In this document: positions 60,631-64,000 of the stretch, piece after piece | Numbering within the stretch: the first letter of the stretch is position 1 | Layout: every line of letters starts with the position of its first letter | Notes under the pieces: model-generated | What the model was told of the DNA's origin: nothing | The model's input: only the letters and a program-made list of their open reading frames with translations | The model's database searches: none | Origin: CAG-791 sp963655255 | GTDB lineage: Bacteria > Bacillota > Clostridia > Lachnospirales > Lachnospiraceae | DNA: 64,000 nucleotides | Direction: 5' to 3' | Assembly (NCBI GenBank): GCA_963655255.1 | Contig: CAVKEB010000009.1 | Span: 1 to 64,000, forward strand | Position numbers and translations under genes: made by a program

Positions 60631-61890
60631 TTACCGGATCGGATTTGCATAGAATTCCTCAAAAGACGTGTAGCCCTGCTCTTCGAGCTGCTGCTTCTGG
60701 AACTTCTTGTTCTTGTTCATTCGGACGACCAGAACCGATTTTCCTTCCGCGCGTTCCTTCTGTGCCTTCTCGATGGCCTCCTTCAGGCGGTCCGTCGGAA
60801 GGTTCTTCTCCAGAAGGAAGGCCACCTTCTCTCCCTTGCCGGGAACCTGGAAGCCCTGCTCCAGAAGGATCAGGATGATCCGCTCGAAGCCGATGGAGAA
60901 GCCGCAGGCCGGAACGTCCTTGCCGGTGAACTTGCCGACCATTCCGTCGTACCGTCCGCCGCCGCCCGCGCTGATTCCCAGCTCCGGCATTGCAATCTCG
61001 AAAATCGTACCGGTGTAATAGCTCATGCCGCGGACAATCGTGGGATCAAAGACCATCTTGAAGTCCGCCTGCTTCGTCGCCTCAACGGTCTGAATCGTCT
61101 CGCGAAGATTCGGAATGACCTCCTCTTCAATGACGCCGGAAAGCTTCTCTTCCAGGAAACTCAGCGGATCCTCCGAGGCATTCAGGCCCTCGAACAGGGT
61201 TCTGTACTGCGCCGCGGATTCCTCGCCGAAGCCGCTCTCCACCAGCTCCTTCTCCACGCCGTCCAGACCGATCTTGTCCATCTTGTCCAGCGTGATGAAG
61301 ACCTCATCAAACCGCTCCTCCGGGAAGCCGCAGCTCTTCGCCATGGCCTTCAGGATGCGGCGCTCGTTGATGCGAATCTGGAAATTCTTAAAGCCGAGCC
61401 GTCCCAGCGTCGTGGTCGTCGCGAGAATCAGCTCGATCTCCGCAAGGTTCGTCGGCTCTCCAATGATGTCAATGTCGCACTGCATGAACTGGCGGTAGCG
61501 CCCCTTCTGCGGGCGGTCCGCTCTCCAGACATTGCCCATCTGCAGCGCCTTGAACGGCATCGGCAGCTCGTTCTCGTGGTTGGAAAAATAGCGGACCAGC
61601 GGAACCGTCAGGTCATAGCGAAGACCGCCGTCCACAAGGTCGGCTTCGCTTTTCGCCTCATTCAGGCGGAGCTTCTCACCGCGCTTTAAAATCTTGAAAA
61701 TCAGCTTCTCGTTGTCTCCGCCGGATTTCGACGTCAGATTCTCGATGTTCTCTACGCAGGGGGTTTCAATGCCCTGAAAGCCGAACTCCGCGTAGGTTTT
61801 CTTGATGACCGAGATGCAGTAGTCGCGGATTTCCATTTCCGCCGGCATCACGTCCTTCATTCCGGTGACCGGTTTTTTCGTCAGTGCCAT
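60631..61890 (-). CDS. hisS: Histidyl-tRNA synthetase
   Basis: 419 residues. Class II core with KPVTGMKDVMPAEM start, GGLRYDLTVPLVRYF, RYRQFMQCDIDIIGE, the His-binding loops GMSYYTGTIFEIAMPELGIS and GFSIGFERIILILLEQG, and a C-terminal anticodon domain. GAGGATATCATCACT before the ATG. The leader contains a tandem structured repeat. Confidence 0.96.
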   Translation of the reverse strand: MALTKKPVTGMKDVMPAEMEIRDYCISVIKKTYAEFGFQGIETPCVENIENLTSKSGGDNEKLIFKILKRGEKLRLNEAKSEADLVDGGLRYDLTVPLVRYFSNHENELPMPFKALQMGNVWRADRPQKGRYRQFMQCDIDIIGEPTNLAEIELILATTTTLGRLGFKNFQIRINERRILKAMAKSCGFPEERFDEVFITLDKMDKIGLDGVEKELVESGFGEESAAQYRTLFEGLNASEDPLSFLEEKLSGVIEEEVIPNLRETIQTVEATKQADFKMVFDPTIVRGMSYYTGTIFEIAMPELGISAGGGGRYDGMVGKFTGKDVPACGFSIGFERIILILLEQGFQVPGKGEKVAFLLEKNLPTDRLKEAIEKAQKERAEGKSVLVVRMNKNKKFQKQQLEEQGYTSFEEFYANPIR

Positions 61891-61916
61891 AGTGATGATA
61901 TCCTCGTATTTTTAAT

Positions 61917-62100
61917 CTGTTCCGCACCACATCCCGGATTCGCTTCGCGAATCCTCGATGTGGCTGGCCGGAAGTCCTTCGGACTTTGGCCGCATGGCGG
62001 CCCGGGTAACTGTTCCGCACCACATCTCGAATTCGCTTCGCGAACCTCGATGCGGCTGGCCAGAAGTCCTTCGGACTTTGGCCGCATGGCGGATCTGTAT
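61917..62100 (-). repeat. Two tandem copies of a structured repeat upstream of hisS
   Basis: About 90 bp (GTTCCGCACCACATC ... CTTTGGCCGCATGGCGG) repeated head-to-tail at 61917-62007 and 62010-62094. Each copy has nested hairpins: GGCCAAAGTCC/GGACTTCCGGCC, ATTCGC/GCGAAT, and CACATC/GATGTG around the latter; a further GGCGGATCTG/CAGATCCGCC hairpin sits at 62090-62112. The family differs from the ribosome-site element. No reading frame is credible here. Confidence 0.85.
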
Positions 62101-62169
62101 GCAGATCCGCCATGTGCTGAACAGATAGATCATACTCTTCTTTTCCCTCAGTTTCAACGCCTTCCGCGC

Positions 62170-63204
62170 TCAGCAGATTCTCGGAAGGCCTTCTCCGTAG
62201 AGGGGTCCCACGATTCTTCTTCCGCCGATTCCGGTCCGGATCAGAAGCGCTGGTCTCTCTCCTGCTGCCACATCCGGCTCCGAGACGCTGCCGATTCCTG
62301 CCGCATGCTCTCCGTAGCAGCAGGACCGGATGATTTCCAGCGCCCGGTCCGCGTCCTCGCCGTCCACGAGGCACACCATTTTGCCCTCGTTTCCCATATA
62401 CAGGGGATCGAGTCCCAGAATCCCGCAGAATGCCTTTACGTCCTGACGGACCGGGAGCTTTTCTTCCTCCAGTGTGATGATTTTGCCGGAGCTTTCCGCA
62501 AATTCATTCAGCACCGTCGCAAGTCCCCCTCTTGTGACATCGCGCATCTCATGAATCCGGATTCCTTCCGATATCAGCTTCCCCACCATTTCTCCGAGCG
62601 GCGCGTTGTCGCTCCGGATCCGGTTGTCCAGATGCATGCGTTTCCCGAGGATCGCCGCGTGATGATCGCCGAGCGTCCCGGAGACGAGAACCGCGTCGCC
62701 TTCCCGGATGCAGGCGGGCGACAGCTCCGTTCTGCGTTCCGGGAAAAAACCGACCCCCGCCGTGTTGATCACAAGTCCCCCTTCCGGCCCGGAGTGATTC
62801 TCCACCACCTTGGTGTCGCCTGCGGCAATCAGAATCCCCGCCTCCCTTGCGGTTTCCGCCATGGAGTGCACAATTCTCCGAAGCTGCGGAATGCCCAGTC
62901 CCTCCTCCAGAATGAACCCGCAGGTAAGATAGCGAGGCTCCGCTCCGCTCATCAGAAGGTCATTCACCGTTCCGCAGACGCAGAGCCTTCCGATGTCGCC
63001 TCCCGGGAATTCCACCGGCGTCACGACAAACGAGTCCGTCGTCATGGCGATTTTCCCGCTCCCCGGTCCCGGAACCAGCGTGGAGTCCTCCATCTGCGAC
63101 AGATACGGATTCTGAAATTCCTTCGCGAAAATCTCTCCGATTAACTTTCCCGTGGCCTCGCCACCGCTCCCGTGTGCCATTGTAATCCGCTCTTCTGTAC
63201 TCAT
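62170..63204 (-). CDS. hypE: [NiFe]-hydrogenase maturation protein HypE
   Basis: 344 residues from the ATG at 63204. PurM/SelD-like fold with ITMAHGSGGEATGKLIGEIF, MTTDSFVVTPVEFPGGDIGR, AGDTKVV, RDVTRGGLATVLNEFA and the hallmark C-terminal PRIC, whose Cys is carbamoylated by HypF and dehydrated to thiocyanate, the source of the CN ligand. An upstream ATG at 63261 would add 19 residues not typical of HypE. It follows hypD in the usual order. Confidence 0.93.
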   Translation of the reverse strand: MSTEERITMAHGSGGEATGKLIGEIFAKEFQNPYLSQMEDSTLVPGPGSGKIAMTTDSFVVTPVEFPGGDIGRLCVCGTVNDLLMSGAEPRYLTCGFILEEGLGIPQLRRIVHSMAETAREAGILIAAGDTKVVENHSGPEGGLVINTAGVGFFPERRTELSPACIREGDAVLVSGTLGDHHAAILGKRMHLDNRIRSDNAPLGEMVGKLISEGIRIHEMRDVTRGGLATVLNEFAESSGKIITLEEEKLPVRQDVKAFCGILGLDPLYMGNEGKMVCLVDGEDADRALEIIRSCCYGEHAAGIGSVSEPDVAAGERPALLIRTGIGGRRIVGPLYGEGLPRIC

Positions 63205-63402
63205 GATCCGATGATGCTTCCGTCCTTTCCAAAATCTTTCCCAAATGGATGCCAGATTCATTCTGCTGTCAAACGTCGGATGCCCGTCGTCTGGCGGTCT
63301 CTGATGATGAATCCGCAGGAATCCGACTTTTTCTGATTGCTTCCGCTGTTCTGATTCATTCCGCTGCCCGTCAAAGGCTGCCGCTTCCGGATTCTCTGTC
63401 TC

Positions 63403-64000
63403 TTACCTTCCGATATAGTAGTTGTAACAGCTCCCCTCCTGCGACACCATGCAGGAGCCGTGCGGCGAAGAGGGCGTACACACCTTTCCGAACAAAGGGC
63501 ATTCGGTCGGCTCTGCCTTCCCCGTCAAAACCTCCGGACAGCGGCATCCGGCTGCAACCTGATCCTTTGTAAGTCCCGCCGAACCCGCGTCAAACGAGGC
63601 ATATTCCGGCCGCAGAATTTTCCCGGAGTGCGGAATGACACCCATCCCGCGCCAGGCGGCATCCGCCGTGCAGAAAAACTCCTCCACGGCTTCCCGCGCC
63701 CCGGGATTTCCCTCCTCACGGACCACCTCTGGGTAGAAGTTCCAGACGTCCCCGCGTCCTCTCTCCCGGACCAGCCCGTAGATTGCGGCAAGAAGCTCCT
63801 TTCCTTCAAATCCGGACACAATAAAGGGAAGCCCCGTCTCCTTTGCAAGGCTCCGGTACTCCGAAAGTCCCGTCACCGCGCACACATGCCCTGGCGCGAT
63901 GAACCCGGTAATTTTCCCACCGCCGGATCTTTCGCTTTCACCTTCTGTCCTGCTGCCGGATCTTTCGCTTTCACCTTCTGTCCTGCTGCCGGATCTTTCG
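63403..64000 (-). CDS. hypD: [NiFe]-hydrogenase maturation protein HypD (C-terminal part)
   Basis: The window holds the last 198 codons; the N terminus lies past position 64000. Conserved parts: GFIAPGHVCAVTG, PFIVSGFEGKELLAAIYGLV, GMGVIPHSG and the C-terminal Fe-S cysteines in GCRCPEVL, ECPLFGKVCTP and GSCMVSQEGSC. HypD forms the scaffold on which Fe(CN)2CO is built with HypC and HypE. Just before GFIAPGHV it has an 11-residue tandem repeat (KDPAAGQKVKA) that is not part of ordinary HypD. Confidence 0.93.
   Translation of the reverse strand, partial: ERSGSRTEGESERSGSRTEGESERSGGGKITGFIAPGHVCAVTGLSEYRSLAKETGLPFIVSGFEGKELLAAIYGLVRERGRGDVWNFYPEVVREEGNPGAREAVEEFFCTADAAWRGMGVIPHSGKILRPEYASFDAGSAGLTKDQVAAGCRCPEVLTGKAEPTECPLFGKVCTPSSPHGSCMVSQEGSCYNYYIGR
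63922..64000 (-). repeat. 33-bp minisatellite inside hypD
   Basis: Period exactly 33 bp: unit starts at 63922, 63955 and 63988 and runs off the window. Two complete identical units and a partial one, plus a diverged edge (KDPAVGKITG). It keeps the frame. Confidence 0.92.

Noticed and set aside
61766..62374. Minus-strand frame covering the tandem repeat upstream of hisS
   Set aside because: It reads the repeat hairpins as protein and runs out of frame into hisS and hypE; no ribosome site and no conserved domain.
63922..64000. Start of a CRISPR array at the window edge
   Set aside because: Units are contiguous without spacers and keep the HypD reading frame.

Overview
The window reads as chromosomal DNA from an anaerobic Firmicute, most likely a Lachnospiraceae-type Clostridium. 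It is fairly GC-rich and nearly all genes lie on the minus strand. The evidence for this placement is the low-GC-Gram-positive order of the division/wall block (mraZ-rsmH-ftsL-PBP-mraY-ftsW-divIB-ftsZ) and of the priA-def-fmt-yugP-rsmB-rlmN-prpC-prkC-rsgA block, a fused SecDF, a MurE with the DNPR signature of meso-diaminopimelate ligases, NagA/NagB, and HypD/HypE of [NiFe]-hydrogenase maturation. No species name can be given from sequence alone.

Layout. 1-7.4 kb holds accessory genes: a MATE exporter, an RsiV-like lipoprotein, a GNAT, a frameshifted esterase and a plus-strand GH2 beta-galactosidase. At 7.4 kb is a tRNA-Ala(CGC) with its own promoter and terminator. 7.6-14.1 kb is a candidate transport operon: a THF-riboswitch-like leader, a FolT-type ECF S component, an AraC regulator, a lipoprotein and a heterodimeric ABC exporter pair, with hairpins between genes. 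14.1-24.3 kb is the division/wall cluster, from mraZ with its own boxes to ftsZ; murD and murG are not in it. 24.6-33.8 kb has small membrane proteins, a GNAT, lgt, mscS, ychF and two separately promoted AAA/DUF4143 ATPases. 32.9-46.2 kb is the rsgA-prkC-prpC-rlmN-rsmB-yugP-fmt-def-priA-murE run. 46.3-48.2 kb is nagAB. 48.7-50.4 kb is a macrodomain/class-M sirtuin pair. 50.5-53.7 kb has an HxlR regulator, a small island with a probable type III toxin-antitoxin locus, and recJ. The rest is secDF, a CBS/CNNM-type protein, a Sfp-type PPTase, aspS, hisS, hypE and the C-terminal part of hypD.

Three things stand out. (1) A family of modular hairpin elements recurs at 1, 1.6, 24.6, 25.3, 42.1, 50.6, 58.6 and 60.5 kb. 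In the five copies that lead to a start codon, the element carries the Shine-Dalgarno and ends exactly at the ATG, with an invariant 16-nt spacer. It behaves like a mobile 5' UTR. Some copies have about 100 nt of extra hairpins inserted in the loop of the core stem. (2) A roughly 720-bp island with a ToxN/CptN/TenpN-like gene sits between two 90-bp copies of the recJ 3' end, as if it had entered there and rebuilt the end of the gene. (3) The division transpeptidase carries a C-terminal run of DxDxDG calcium-binding-type repeats.

A second structured repeat is duplicated in tandem upstream of hisS, degenerate repeats fill the nagA leader, and hypD contains an in-frame 33-bp minisatellite at the window edge. 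Most remaining genes are ordinary housekeeping.
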